Source: Tunicatimonas pelagia (lineage in GTDB: Bacteria; Bacteroidota; Bacteroidia; Cytophagales; Cyclobacteriaceae). From it: DNA of 64,000 nucleotides. The notes under the pieces are model-generated. The model ran no database searches and was not told the DNA's origin. It worked only from the letters and a program-made list of their open reading frames with translations. Shown here in pieces: positions 8,991 through 17,701 of the stretch (positions within the stretch are counted from its first letter, which is position 1; each line of letters begins with the position of its first letter). The position numbers and the translations under genes are program-made. The DNA lies in contig NZ_CP120683.1 in the NCBI RefSeq assembly GCF_030506325.1, positions 682,001-746,000 of the forward strand. The letters run 5' to 3'.

Positions 8991-10061
8991 TCACTCAACC
9001 TTCCGCACCCCCAACCCCGGCTGATCCGTGAGGCTCATCACACCGTCATGTAATTCAAAGCCGCCGGTTACTAGGTCGCGGGCGAGGTCGAGGCTGCCGT
9101 CGAGGTCGAGGTACTTGGTGTTGCTGGAGGCGAGGGCAACGTGTAGGGCAGCAGCAATGCTGATGCGGCTTTCGTCGTTGCAGCCCCACATCAGATTAAT
9201 TTTGGCGTTCTTGGCAATGTTGGCAATCTCGCGGGCGTGACCAATGCCACCGCACTTCATCAGTTTAATATTAAAGATTCCCGCTGCCTGGGGTGCGTTG
9301 GTTAGTTGATAAGCATTTGCGGGAGTCACTAACGTTTCGTCCAAGGCTACCATTTTCTTAATCTCCGTAGGCAACTTTCGGTATTCCGCAATAGCATTGG
9401 CTGGGAGGGGCTGCTCAATTAGTTCGGGGTTGGGCCCGAAGGTAGCGTAGTAAAAATCTTCTAGTTGTAGCATAGTGTAGCCCTGGTTGGCATCCACCCG
9501 AATAACTATCTCCTTTCCTACTTGCTCGCGTAACTTTTTCAAGCGCTCAATATCTTCTTCTTTCGATTGCCCCAGCTTTACTTTCAAAATTTTGAAACCG
9601 CGCCCTATATATTCTTCGGCTTCTTCTATGGTCTCTCCGATATTTTTTATGCCAATGGTGATGGATGTAGGTAAAGATTTATGCTTCTGCCCCAGAAACT
9701 TTACCAGAGGAAGACCCAACTGTTGGGCAAACAAATCGTGCAAAGCAATATCAAGGGCAGCACAAGCTCCGGGTTGTTTGGCAAACTTCTTTTGCACTTC
9801 GTAGACGAGTTGCTGCATTTCCCGCACATCCTTCCCTATCAGCCATTCGGTATTTTCTTCACTCAGTGCGGCCACTGTGTCATCTACATCAACTCCCACC
9901 ACGTACTTGCTGGGGTTCGCCGATCCGAAGCCAACATTTCCGGAATCAGTTTCCATTTCTACTACGCAATTACTGACGGCCGTCACCGTTTTGTAAGCGA
10001 TGGAATAGGGGCGAGTTAAGTCTAAATCTTCTTTGCGAACGTGGATAGCACTAATTTTCAT
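8991..10061 (-). CDS. dgcA: Enolase-superfamily epimerase: N-acetyl-D-Glu racemase (DgcA) or L-Ala-D/L-Glu epimerase
   Basis: A 356-residue muconate-lactonizing-enzyme-subgroup protein. Visible active-site elements are the KxK motif in LKVKLGQS (about residue 160), the metal ligands in RVDANQGY, LIEQPLP and ALDET, and the second-half lysine in FNIKLMKCGG. A DLD segment lies near residue 328 (TKYLDLDGSLD); in Ala-Glu dipeptide epimerases a DxD motif here binds the substrate ammonium group. The start codon overlaps the stop of the upstream DUF1611 gene by 4 bases. That pairing is the DgcN-DgcA arrangement reported for D-glutamate catabolism in marine bacteria. The genomic context favours DgcA and the DxD motif favours a dipeptide epimerase; I cannot settle this. 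Confidence 0.8.
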   Translation of the reverse strand: MKISAIHVRKEDLDLTRPYSIAYKTVTAVSNCVVEMETDSGNVGFGSANPSKYVVGVDVDDTVAALSEENTEWLIGKDVREMQQLVYEVQKKFAKQPGACAALDIALHDLFAQQLGLPLVKFLGQKHKSLPTSITIGIKNIGETIEEAEEYIGRGFKILKVKLGQSKEEDIERLKKLREQVGKEIVIRVDANQGYTMLQLEDFYYATFGPNPELIEQPLPANAIAEYRKLPTEIKKMVALDETLVTPANAYQLTNAPQAAGIFNIKLMKCGGIGHAREIANIAKNAKINLMWGCNDESRISIAAALHVALASSNTKYLDLDGSLDLARDLVTGGFELHDGVMSLTDQPGLGVRKVE

Positions 10062-11110
10062 AACAGGGGGAGTATAGCGTTAATTAACTCAGTAAAGTCA
10101 TCGTGCAAGGGCAGCAGTGTGGTGATACCTAACGTTTGTTGGTAGCGTTGCTGATGCTGCCGCGCTTCTTCCAGGCTAAGGTTTTCCGTATTCAGCGTAA
10201 GCCCAATCACTTCCGAGCCGTACATCCGGATCAGCTCTATCTCACTTTCTAATGAAGGAATCTCAGCGTTTAGATGCTCGTAACCACTGAAATATTTCCG
10301 AGCCGGAGCATGTTGTAGAACTACCTGCTTCGCCTGCCCGGAAACCAAAAACTCCGAACCACCCGGCCCGCCCGGGTTTCGCAGTGAGCTTTGTCCTTCC
10401 AACAAAATTACCTGAGGCGAAGCTTCCCGGTAGCACTGCTCAATGGTCGCTTCAATTTCGCCTGAGATAAAATCATTCAACGTAGAATCAAAGATAAACC
10501 CGAAACGATTGTCCTGCATCCAGCCTGTTTGCCCGGTGTAAATCATTTCAGCATTAATATCGGCTTTACGCAGAGCGTGCAGCAGCAAGCGCGTAGTGGT
10601 TCGCTTTCCCAAATTGCAATCCGTACCCAGCACAGCAATTTTGAGAGCAGGAATATCATAAATACTTCCCTCCCAAAAGTGCAACTGATTCTTAGGTTTA
10701 GCCTTACGAATATCCGTAATGGTTACTCCATTTTCTTCCGCCAACGCTGCTATCTCCGGCATGTCACTCAAGTACTCATGCAGCCCGTTAATAACGTGCA
10801 TCTTATTGTTTAGTACCTCTTTCACCGTAGCCAGCATTCCGTCCGGAATCTTACCTCCGTGCCCGGCTACTCCTACCAAGCAGTAATTTATCGGCTCCGC
10901 TAGATCATCCTGGCAATCAGCTAGCGAAGCGTAGATAGGAATAGGACGAGGAGCTTGAGAGACAATCTGCCGCACATCACGCCCCGCCGAAACAGCATCG
11001 ATAATGCCCAGCACGTGGTACTGAGAAGTATCCCGCACTAAGCCGTGAGCCGTTTTGGCCTGATTGGTATTCAGTAATCCATGGGTGATAATAATGGCAT
11101 TCTTATTCAT
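10058..11110 (-). CDS. dgcN: DUF1611 protein, DgcN-like D-glutamate N-acetyltransferase
   Basis: A 350-residue DUF1611 protein. The N-terminal half (about 1-140) has a Rossmann-like pattern. The C-terminal half starts with a P-loop-like segment GTDCNLGKRTTTRLL (about residues 163-177) and carries the conserved LEGQSSLRNPGGPG. DUF1611 proteins next to an epimerase of the dipeptide-epimerase family have been described as DgcN, which acetylates D-Glu before racemisation by DgcA and leads to N-acetyl-L-Glu. The gene is first in a two-gene operon with a 4-base overlap (ATGA type), so the two products are probably made together. Confidence 0.75.
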   Translation of the reverse strand: MNKNAIIITHGLLNTNQAKTAHGLVRDTSQYHVLGIIDAVSAGRDVRQIVSQAPRPIPIYASLADCQDDLAEPINYCLVGVAGHGGKIPDGMLATVKEVLNNKMHVINGLHEYLSDMPEIAALAEENGVTITDIRKAKPKNQLHFWEGSIYDIPALKIAVLGTDCNLGKRTTTRLLLHALRKADINAEMIYTGQTGWMQDNRFGFIFDSTLNDFISGEIEATIEQCYREASPQVILLEGQSSLRNPGGPGGSEFLVSGQAKQVVLQHAPARKYFSGYEHLNAEIPSLESEIELIRMYGSEVIGLTLNTENLSLEEARQHQQRYQQTLGITTLLPLHDDFTELINAILPLL

Positions 11111-11271
11111 AAGGTTGGTAGTAATGAGTAGCGTAATTACTAAAAAATGATAGAAATGAGCAAGGACTGATTATAAGAATAAGTCAATCTTAACAGATTT
11201 TTCCAAATCAGATCGGGATTTACTAAATGAGTTATTATATTAAGCTTCCGTATAAACTAACCTGTAGCTAC

Positions 11272-12102
11272 ATGAGTAAGAAAGTAATTCTCGTTCTGGT
11301 TGCCTTTGCTATCTGGTCAGTAGTTAGTTGGCAATGGTACACCTGTGGGGTAAAAGGCTTTTGCGGTGGCGATGCCGTAGCTGCTCCTGCCAATAATAGC
11401 ATGACCAGCCCCGCAGCAGAAGCACAGAATCCGTTGCTATTTTCTTGGTCGAATAGTGAACCAATCACCAGCTCCCGCTTTAGTGCGCTACGCGACTCAC
11501 TGAGTAACGTTGTGGGAGCTAACGAAGCCCTAACCATTACTGGCTACTACACGGAGGCCGAAGAAAATACTAGTGATTTTGCTAACCTTGGACTCGCTCG
11601 CGCTCAGCAGGTAAAAGAGTTGCTAGCCAACCAGATGGATACCAGCCAAATTACAACCACATCCGAAGTGCTAGCCTCTGATGTAAGTATGCAGAACGCT
11701 CCGTTTGAAGGAGTAGAATTTTCGGTAAACCCAGTAATTCCCGAGGGTGCTGAAATTGTAGAGCTAGATGACCGAACTATTATCTATTTTCCCTTTGGTT
11801 CGTCTAACCCTGAACTGTCTGAAACTATTAATCAGTATCTAACCCAGTTGGCCGAACGCTTAGAAGGTTCCGATCAGACGGTAGTTATTACTGGGCACAC
11901 CGATGATGTTGGCGATGAGCAACCCAATCAGGAGTTGGGGCTAAAACGGGCTAACATTGTAAAGGACATTCTGGCCAAGCGAGGTATCTCAGCCGAACGT
12001 ATTACGGCCAACTCGGCGGGAGAAACGCAGCCCATTGCTACTAACGATACTGAAGTTGGTAGAAAGAAAAACCGCCGGATTGAGCTTATGGTCAATAACT
12101 AG
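11272..12102 (+). CDS. OmpA-family peptidoglycan-binding envelope protein
   Basis: The start at 11272 (MSKKVILVLVAF) is preferred over the in-frame ATG at 11227 because it puts the hydrophobic helix at the N-terminus. The protein has one membrane anchor, then about 65 low-complexity residues. A first, degenerate OmpA-like half spans roughly residues 60-140. A complete OmpA domain follows (PFGSSNPELSE, ITGHTDDVGDEQPNQELGLK, then NDTEVGRKKNRRIEL at the end) with the Asp/Arg residues that hold diaminopimelate. It is followed by a helix-hairpin-helix membrane protein and a second OmpA protein on the same strand. Confidence 0.88.
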   Translation: MSKKVILVLVAFAIWSVVSWQWYTCGVKGFCGGDAVAAPANNSMTSPAAEAQNPLLFSWSNSEPITSSRFSALRDSLSNVVGANEALTITGYYTEAEENTSDFANLGLARAQQVKELLANQMDTSQITTTSEVLASDVSMQNAPFEGVEFSVNPVIPEGAEIVELDDRTIIYFPFGSSNPELSETINQYLTQLAERLEGSDQTVVITGHTDDVGDEQPNQELGLKRANIVKDILAKRGISAERITANSAGETQPIATNDTEVGRKKNRRIELMVNN

Positions 12103-12178
12103 CCAACTTCTTTAGCCTCTCCATTGGCTGATTAACGGAGTATTAACAAACTACTATAATTCCTAAATCCTAATTACC

Positions 12179-12901
12179 ATGTTTCAAAACAGTGTACTCG
12201 AGAGTTACGATGGCAGCGATGCTACTTGGGAAATTATTATTATGCTGCTGGTAGCATTTATTCTGGGCTATATCTTACGCCAAGTCCTTGGCAGTTCTAA
12301 AATGCGCCGATTGCGAGAACTAGAGTTTGATAACCGCCACTTAGCTGGTAGAGTAAAAGAGCTGGAACAGTCAGTATCTAATGAAAAGCGAGGTGTCATT
12401 CGCCTGACCGAAGACCTGGACAAGTGCCGTAAAGAAAGTGTATCTGCTGCACAGGTGACCGAACTAGAGAACGCACTAGCCGAACTACGACAACAAAATA
12501 GCCAACTACAGTCGGAGCTTAGCCTTTGTTTGGCCAGTAAAAAAGCTCCCGAACCGGCTGATTCGGAATTAAATACCGACATTAACCCACTGATGGCTAC
12601 CACGGATAATACTGCAATAGCTGTGGAAGCACCACCCGTTCCCGATAACCTAAAGGTGGTAGAAGGCATTGGCCCTAAAATTGAGCGGATGCTCAACGCC
12701 GATGGCATTTATACCTTTGTCCAATTGGCTTCGGCCGATAATGACCGACTGCGAAACATTATGGCGATGGAAGGCCCTAAGTTTTTGGCAGTACACAATC
12801 CAGCCACCTGGCCTAAGCAAGCCAAACTGGCCGCTGATGAAAACTGGGAAGACCTGGAAGACTACAAAGGGCGACTTAAAGGTGGTAGGGAAGTAAGCTA
12901 A
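12179..12901 (+). CDS. Membrane-anchored coiled-coil protein with a helix-hairpin-helix domain
   Basis: A 240-residue protein. One N-terminal membrane helix (about 18-36, IIIMLLVAFILGYIL) is followed by a coiled coil at about 45-120 (heptads with Leu and Glu, for example RELEFDNRHLAGRVKELEQS). After an acidic linker comes a helix-hairpin-helix fold at about 158-205 (LKVVEGIGPKIERMLNADGI, then YTFVQLASA). The same HhH motif is often appended to ribosomal-L21-like or envelope proteins in Bacteroidota. The gene lies between two OmpA-domain genes on one strand, with gaps of about 75 and 70 bases, so a joint envelope role is likely. Confidence 0.75.
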   Translation: MFQNSVLESYDGSDATWEIIIMLLVAFILGYILRQVLGSSKMRRLRELEFDNRHLAGRVKELEQSVSNEKRGVIRLTEDLDKCRKESVSAAQVTELENALAELRQQNSQLQSELSLCLASKKAPEPADSELNTDINPLMATTDNTAIAVEAPPVPDNLKVVEGIGPKIERMLNADGIYTFVQLASADNDRLRNIMAMEGPKFLAVHNPATWPKQAKLAADENWEDLEDYKGRLKGGREVS

Positions 12902-12970
12902 TTATTTTATATGCTTGCTTGGTCTTACTGGCTGAAGGAATAAACTGATTAGTCTCTGCGTTTAAATGAT

Positions 12971-14092
12971 ATGGCTGCTTGGAAAGTCATCGGATTAATT
13001 AGTTGTTTTCCCGGTTGGTTACTGGCTCAGGTGCAGGTTGACACCTCCTTTACCGAAGATGTACTGGTAAAAGAATATTTGCTTCAGTCTCAGCTTAAGG
13101 TAAATGATATTTCTTACCGAGGCACCTATCAAGCCTTAGGGCTATTCAGTAGTGAGTCGCTGAATCTACCCATTTCTCGTGGCATTATTCTGTCAACCGG
13201 AAAAGCAACCAACGCTATCGGACCTAATCAGTCTCAAGGCCGATCTACCTTTTTTCATCGCGATGGAGATGAGAAGCTATCCAAGTTGAGTGGCGGACAC
13301 AATACGCATGATGCAGCAGTATTAGAATTCACCTTTTTCCCTACGCACAACACCATTGCTTTTGATTATTTGTTTGCCTCCGAAGAGTATCCCGAATACG
13401 TAAATAAAGGCTTTAACGATGTATTTGCGTTCGTACTTACCGATTTACACACTAAGAAATCGCAAAATCTGGCAGTAGTACCCGGAACACAACTACCCGT
13501 GCATATTGACCATATCAATGCTACCACTAACCCAGAATGGTTTATTGCCAATGATCGGCGGCAAAAGACTTACTACTCAGCCTTAGAATACGATGGGTTA
13601 ACCAAAATGCTATCCGCCCAGGCAACAGTTGTTCCCGGTCGACCGTACCGTATCAAGTTGGCTATTTCGGATGTATACGATGGCAAACTAGACTCAGGAG
13701 TGATTTTGCGAAAAAAGTCTTTTCGGAGCTTTCACACACCACCCCAAATCAGTCCGGTAACTGTCTACTTTCCTTTAAATAGTAGCCAACTATCCGCAAC
13801 TGCTCAAAATGGTTTACGCCAATTTGCCCAACAAATAATCACGTCGCCCCCCGAGGCTATTCAAGTAGTTGGTCATACCGATGCCCTAGGTACGGATGGC
13901 TTTAATCAGCAGTTATCTGAACAACGAGTACAATCGGTGGTAGACTTTTTAGCCTCTTTAGGGTTAAAAGGAAAAGTAAAGCTTTACCGCCAAAGCCAAG
14001 GGGAGCATCAACCGGTTGTCTCTAACGATAATGAAGTTGGGCGCGCCCAAAACCGACGGGTAGAAGTAGTGCTAGTCAACCAAAAGCAATAG
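12971..14092 (+). CDS. Choice-of-anchor L domain protein with C-terminal OmpA domain
   Basis: A 373-residue exported protein with a signal peptide at residues 1 to about 19 (GWLLAQ). Residues about 30-235 form a choice-of-anchor L domain, recognisable from SRGIILSTGKATNAIGPN, from FDYLFASEEYPEYVNKGFND and from the closing KLAISDVYDGKLDSGVIL. Residues about 255-370 are an OmpA peptidoglycan-binding domain (VVGHTDALGTDGFNQQLSEQ, then NDNEVGRAQNRRVEVV). The usual C-terminal anchor of choice-of-anchor proteins (a T9SS sorting domain) is here replaced by OmpA, suggesting attachment to the cell wall instead of surface sorting. Confidence 0.85.
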   Translation: MAAWKVIGLISCFPGWLLAQVQVDTSFTEDVLVKEYLLQSQLKVNDISYRGTYQALGLFSSESLNLPISRGIILSTGKATNAIGPNQSQGRSTFFHRDGDEKLSKLSGGHNTHDAAVLEFTFFPTHNTIAFDYLFASEEYPEYVNKGFNDVFAFVLTDLHTKKSQNLAVVPGTQLPVHIDHINATTNPEWFIANDRRQKTYYSALEYDGLTKMLSAQATVVPGRPYRIKLAISDVYDGKLDSGVILRKKSFRSFHTPPQISPVTVYFPLNSSQLSATAQNGLRQFAQQIITSPPEAIQVVGHTDALGTDGFNQQLSEQRVQSVVDFLASLGLKGKVKLYRQSQGEHQPVVSNDNEVGRAQNRRVEVVLVNQKQ

Positions 14093-14292
14093 TTAGAAAA
14101 CCGGATTTATCATAAACACGAACGAACATCACGGTTCATCGGAGTGGCTTCGACCGTCCGACTCGCTGGGCGATTAATTATGTTCTACCAAAGTTATTAC
14201 CCGAATCGTAGTTTTCAGTTTGGTGGGGCTGCTTTATGGCTAGTTATGACGGCGAGCCAATGAGAAAGCCTACCCACGGTATCTTCAGAAGC

Positions 14293-14324
14293 AAAAAAGC
14301 GAATAAGAATTATTCTTACTCGCT
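14293..14324 (-). terminator. Rho-independent terminator of the TraB/GumN gene
   Basis: Read on the minus strand, AGCGAGTAAGAAT pairs with ATTCTTATTCGCT (one G-U pair), followed by six T. It lies about 30 bases after the stop codon of the leftward TraB/GumN gene. On the plus strand no T run follows, so it serves the minus strand only. Confidence 0.75.
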
Positions 14325-14351
14325 TGCTAAAAACTTGTAAATAAACTCAAA

Positions 14352-15224
14352 CTACTGCCCAGCGCTGCTGATTGCTTCTACGGTGTAACCTTGCTCTTTC
14401 AGCAGTGTAATTACTCCCTCTGGGCCGCCCAAGTGAGCAGCTCCTACCGCAAAAAAGGTGGCTTGGTTCTGAGCCATATCTTCAATCTGAGCAATCCATT
14501 TTTTGTTTCGTTTGGTAAGTAATGCTTCCTCAGCTCCCTCCATTTCACTCATAGCCTCGTGGGTAAGATCGTATAGTTTTGCTACCTGTCCTTGTTGGTA
14601 AGCAGTCAGTAGGGCTTCGGTCTCAGCTACCGTTTCATCGTACTTCTGGATGGCTTCCACCAAGTAATCTGCCTGTTCTTCTAACGGAATAAAATCAAAA
14701 GCCTCGGTTTGATCTTCAATCGTTTCTAACCCTAACACTTCTTTCTTATGTTCTTTAGCCTGCTGAACCAGTTGCATCTCGTACGATCCGGGCCGACAAT
14801 TTAATACGTCGAGAAAGGTAAGTGTACTTAGCATGAGTGGCTTCATAGTATTCAGAGCCTGAATCGGAAGTTGAAGCGAGTCTTTCAGATAATTACCTAC
14901 CAACTGGTATTCCTCTTCTGTGAGCAGATCGTTTAGCGTAGTGCCGTCGGTCATCATAGCAACTTTCTGCATATTCATCATCATACCCGGTTCGTCCATA
15001 TCCAATTCAAGTACTAACTGCTCAGAATTCTTTAAAGCATCTTTCATAGGTTGGGTAATCTGAATATCGTCGGGGCACATTAAATGAATAGTGCCAAACA
15101 GATAAGAAGGCTGGGCTAAGTTGTTACCTGATACCTGCCAAAGTAACGCATCCGTATCTTGGGCTTTAGTTGATAATCCCAGCAATAACATAGCGAGGCA
15201 GGTTGCAATTAGTGTCTTTTTCAT
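14352..15224 (-). CDS. TraB/GumN-family protein, exported
   Basis: The start at 15224 is chosen because MKKTLIATCLAMLLLGLSTKAQ is a clean signal peptide; the frame is open further upstream but only with polar residues. The 290-residue product shows the TraB/GumN (Tiki-like) signatures: SYLFGTIHLMC with the GxxH motif near residue 48, LVLELDMDEPG, VLGLETIEDQ, and a closing FFAVGAAHLGGPEGVITLL with the second conserved His. Tiki relatives are metal-dependent proteases, but bacterial GumN members have no agreed substrate. It is divergent from the second ECF sigma gene. Confidence 0.88.
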   Translation of the reverse strand: MKKTLIATCLAMLLLGLSTKAQDTDALLWQVSGNNLAQPSYLFGTIHLMCPDDIQITQPMKDALKNSEQLVLELDMDEPGMMMNMQKVAMMTDGTTLNDLLTEEEYQLVGNYLKDSLQLPIQALNTMKPLMLSTLTFLDVLNCRPGSYEMQLVQQAKEHKKEVLGLETIEDQTEAFDFIPLEEQADYLVEAIQKYDETVAETEALLTAYQQGQVAKLYDLTHEAMSEMEGAEEALLTKRNKKWIAQIEDMAQNQATFFAVGAAHLGGPEGVITLLKEQGYTVEAISSAGQ

Positions 15225-15361
15225 AATTTTGATTTTAATCAGTTTTTCTGAGTTAGTGATAGCTGCTTCAGTTTTATTACAAATATGAGCAAAAAACTTT
15301 TTTTCATTTTTTGTAAGAAATGTGTTCAACTACCAACTAACCCACTGTAACTTGAGATAGT

Positions 15362-15874
15362 ATGCCGCCAACGCAGCAATTTCTAGGCTTTTTGAACGAG
15401 AATACTGCCGTAATCCGAAAAGTATGTCGGCTGTATACCGACAACCACAATGATTTTCGCGATTATTTTCAAGAGGTAGTTCTTCAGCTCTGGAAGTCGT
15501 TTGACTCCTTTCGGGGCGATGCCAAAGCATCTACTTGGGTATACCGGGTTGCTTTGAACGTTTGCCTATCGCAACTCAAGCTCAAAAAACGGCAAGTAGC
15601 TTCAACACCCATCGACGCCGATGCAGCCCAGCACTGGGCCGATGTAACCTACGATACTACTGAAGAAGAGCAGATACAACAGCTCTACGCGGGCATTCGT
15701 CGGCTAAAAGAATTAGATCGTGCTATTATTATGCTCTATCTGGAGGAGCGGAGTTACGACGAAATGGCTGATATTTTGGGGATAAGCCAGAGTAATGTGG
15801 GCGTACGCATTAGCCGAATTAAAAAACAATTAAATCAACTGATTCATGGACGAACTACAGGCACTCTGGCGTAA
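15362..15874 (+). CDS. ECF RNA polymerase sigma factor (second)
   Basis: A 170-residue sigma factor. Region 2 covers about residues 20-75 (DYFQEVVLQLWKSFDSFRGD, then ASTWVYRVALNVCLS) and region 4 about 110-160 (LDRAIIMLYLEERSYDEMAD, then ILGISQSNVGVRISRIKKQL). It overlaps the downstream membrane-protein gene by 29 bases in another frame, a strong sign of translational coupling. It is separate in sequence and partner from the sigma factor at 7.0-7.6 kb. Confidence 0.92.
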   Translation: MPPTQQFLGFLNENTAVIRKVCRLYTDNHNDFRDYFQEVVLQLWKSFDSFRGDAKASTWVYRVALNVCLSQLKLKKRQVASTPIDADAAQHWADVTYDTTEEEQIQQLYAGIRRLKELDRAIIMLYLEERSYDEMADILGISQSNVGVRISRIKKQLNQLIHGRTTGTLA

Positions 15875-16442
15875 GGCTTCTACCCGGGATGAAAAGACTG
15901 TCAGCCCACAGGAAGTAGAGGTTGCTATCAGCCGTCGCTCTTCAGATGAATTAGAAAAATTTCGGAGAGCAATCAAGCATGAACTTCTGGTCACTTGGCC
16001 GGTGTTATTCGCCACCATTGTCGGGGCGTTCTGGCTACCAACTTATTGGATGGGAAGCATGCTGTTGGTGGTTTTTATGGGTTGCTTAATCTACTTTTAT
16101 CGGCAGTCATTGCGACAGTTTGATAAAATTCATTACGAAGATAATTTGAAAACGTATTTACAGGAAGCCTTACATTTTCTAAAATCATATGTGCGTCATT
16201 ACAAAGTTATTTGTGGAGCAAGCGTACTAGTCGGCTTCTGGATTGGAATATACATAGCTTCACAAGATGACTCCGACTCAGCATTAACGATACTCGTCAA
16301 TGCTAATTCAACTGCCTTTATGGTAGGAGCAGCAATTCTTGCTCTCGGCTGCCTCGGGGGAACTCACTTATACATAAAGCATCTGTACCAAGCCCGAATT
16401 AATCGATTGGAGCAACTGCTTAAGGAAATTTCAGAGTATTAA
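15846..16442 (+). CDS. Membrane partner of the ECF sigma factor, probable anti-sigma
   Basis: A 198-residue protein. The N-terminal soluble arm (about residues 1-48, MDELQALWRKASTRD) is followed by four hydrophobic segments at about 50-66, 70-86, 122-140 and 153-172, and the tail is basic. Its start lies inside the sigma gene, 29 bases before that gene ends. Position and shape match the anti-sigma-like proteins that accompany this kind of Bacteroidota ECF factor. I recognise no zinc site and cannot name a family. Confidence 0.65.
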   Translation: MDELQALWRKASTRDEKTVSPQEVEVAISRRSSDELEKFRRAIKHELLVTWPVLFATIVGAFWLPTYWMGSMLLVVFMGCLIYFYRQSLRQFDKIHYEDNLKTYLQEALHFLKSYVRHYKVICGASVLVGFWIGIYIASQDDSDSALTILVNANSTAFMVGAAILALGCLGGTHLYIKHLYQARINRLEQLLKEISEY

Positions 16443-16509
16443 ATTTTATCAGAACCAAGGCAGACAGTGCTTCGTGAGTGGCTATTTAGGCTCTAAGCAG
16501 AGGCTTCCG

Positions 16510-17571
16510 TCATTTGGCGTACAACCTATTACTATCTTCGCTACTAGTAGTGGTTTCTTCTTCAATGGTGTTGATAATCTCCTCTCTTTGTTGGTCATTA
16601 GTGACCGTAAGTGTTTCCGCCATCTTATGAATAACCGTATCTAACTCCTGCGCTGACTTTGCCACTGAGTGAATAAATTTCTGGCGCTCCCCTTCATTTT
16701 TGGCATACTCCAGCGCGTAAGAAGAACCTAATACCCGAGCCAGTGGACCACGTATTTTATGGGCGTTCAAAAAGGCATACTTCGCTAGTTGGTTGTTCCG
16801 CTGGTGGAGGAGGTTGGTTCGTTCTTCTACAATTTGCTCTAGATTCTCGTTGATTACGGTTATCTCCTCGTTAGCTAGTTGAAGTTCTTCGCCGCGCTGT
16901 TGTAGTTCTTGTTTGATAGTCTCTAGTTCTAGCTCCCGTTGCTTCATGGGGGTGATATCAGCAATTCTGATAAGTTGGTAAGTATGTTCATGCATAGAAA
17001 AGGTATATAGTGATACTTGCCCCCAAATTATTTGCCCCTTAGCAGTGGTTAGTACTTCTTCCGTAGAAAAAGTATCTCCTTCTGATGTGAGTTGCGTCAA
17101 GATAGAGAGCGACCCATTTAGCGAAGCGAAAAACCGGGGCGCGTAGGTATCCCAATCACCTTTTGAATCAATACCGCATAGCCGCAAAGCCATGCTATTG
17201 TACTGCTCAATCTGAAAGTCGCTGATACGAACCAAAAAAATGGCATCAGGATTATGGCGCAGCACCTGGTAAAGCTTTTTCTCACTACCGACCAGATGCT
17301 TTCGGGCAGTCTGTTCCTGAGATCGGATCAATCGGCCAATTACATAAGCAGTAGCCGATAGGACGAAGGGGGCGGAGTCTACTACAAAGTGAATGGGGTT
17401 GATCTGATGAACATGTACAACTGAAGCAACAGTTAGCGGAAGGCTATGCAGTAAGATATCGGCAATAATAGCCCCAACCGGAAAGAGTAAACCAAAGCCA
17501 AATCCGCCTAACACAAATTTTTGCAAAGAGAATTTTTCGTTAGGAAGAAGAAGATGGTAACTCTCTGGCAT
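16510..17571 (-). CDS. PAS and HisKA-type signalling protein lacking the ATPase domain
   Basis: A 353-residue protein. Two membrane helices lie at about residues 18-38 and 62-80. A PAS domain follows at about 96-210 (KLYQVLRHNPDAIFLVRISD, then YQLIRIADITPMKQRELELE), a coiled coil at about 212-268, and a histidine-kinase dimerisation segment at about 270-330 with FLNAHKIRGPLARVLGSSYA as the phospho-acceptor box. The protein ends about 25 residues later with an acidic Thr/Glu/Ser tail and has no HATPase_c domain, so by itself it cannot phosphorylate. It could be phosphorylated in trans, act as a sensor or dimerisation module, or be a truncated kinase; no response regulator is adjacent. Confidence 0.75.
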   Translation of the reverse strand: MPESYHLLLPNEKFSLQKFVLGGFGFGLLFPVGAIIADILLHSLPLTVASVVHVHQINPIHFVVDSAPFVLSATAYVIGRLIRSQEQTARKHLVGSEKKLYQVLRHNPDAIFLVRISDFQIEQYNSMALRLCGIDSKGDWDTYAPRFFASLNGSLSILTQLTSEGDTFSTEEVLTTAKGQIIWGQVSLYTFSMHEHTYQLIRIADITPMKQRELELETIKQELQQRGEELQLANEEITVINENLEQIVEERTNLLHQRNNQLAKYAFLNAHKIRGPLARVLGSSYALEYAKNEGERQKFIHSVAKSAQELDTVIHKMAETLTVTNDQQREEIINTIEEETTTSSEDSNRLYAK

Positions 17572-17701
17572 TAGCTACTAATTTTTTGGAGGTTTAAACA
17601 ATAAATTTATAACGAAGGACGCTAATTAACCATTCATAGCTGCTAAGACAGCACGTATGTGCTATTTTCTTTATTTTTATCCCAATTACTAAGGCTATCT
17701 T

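Noticed and set aside
12268-12708. Minus-strand reading frame of 146 codons
   Set aside because: Ser/Arg-rich antisense of the helix-hairpin-helix gene, whose own frame shows clear domains.
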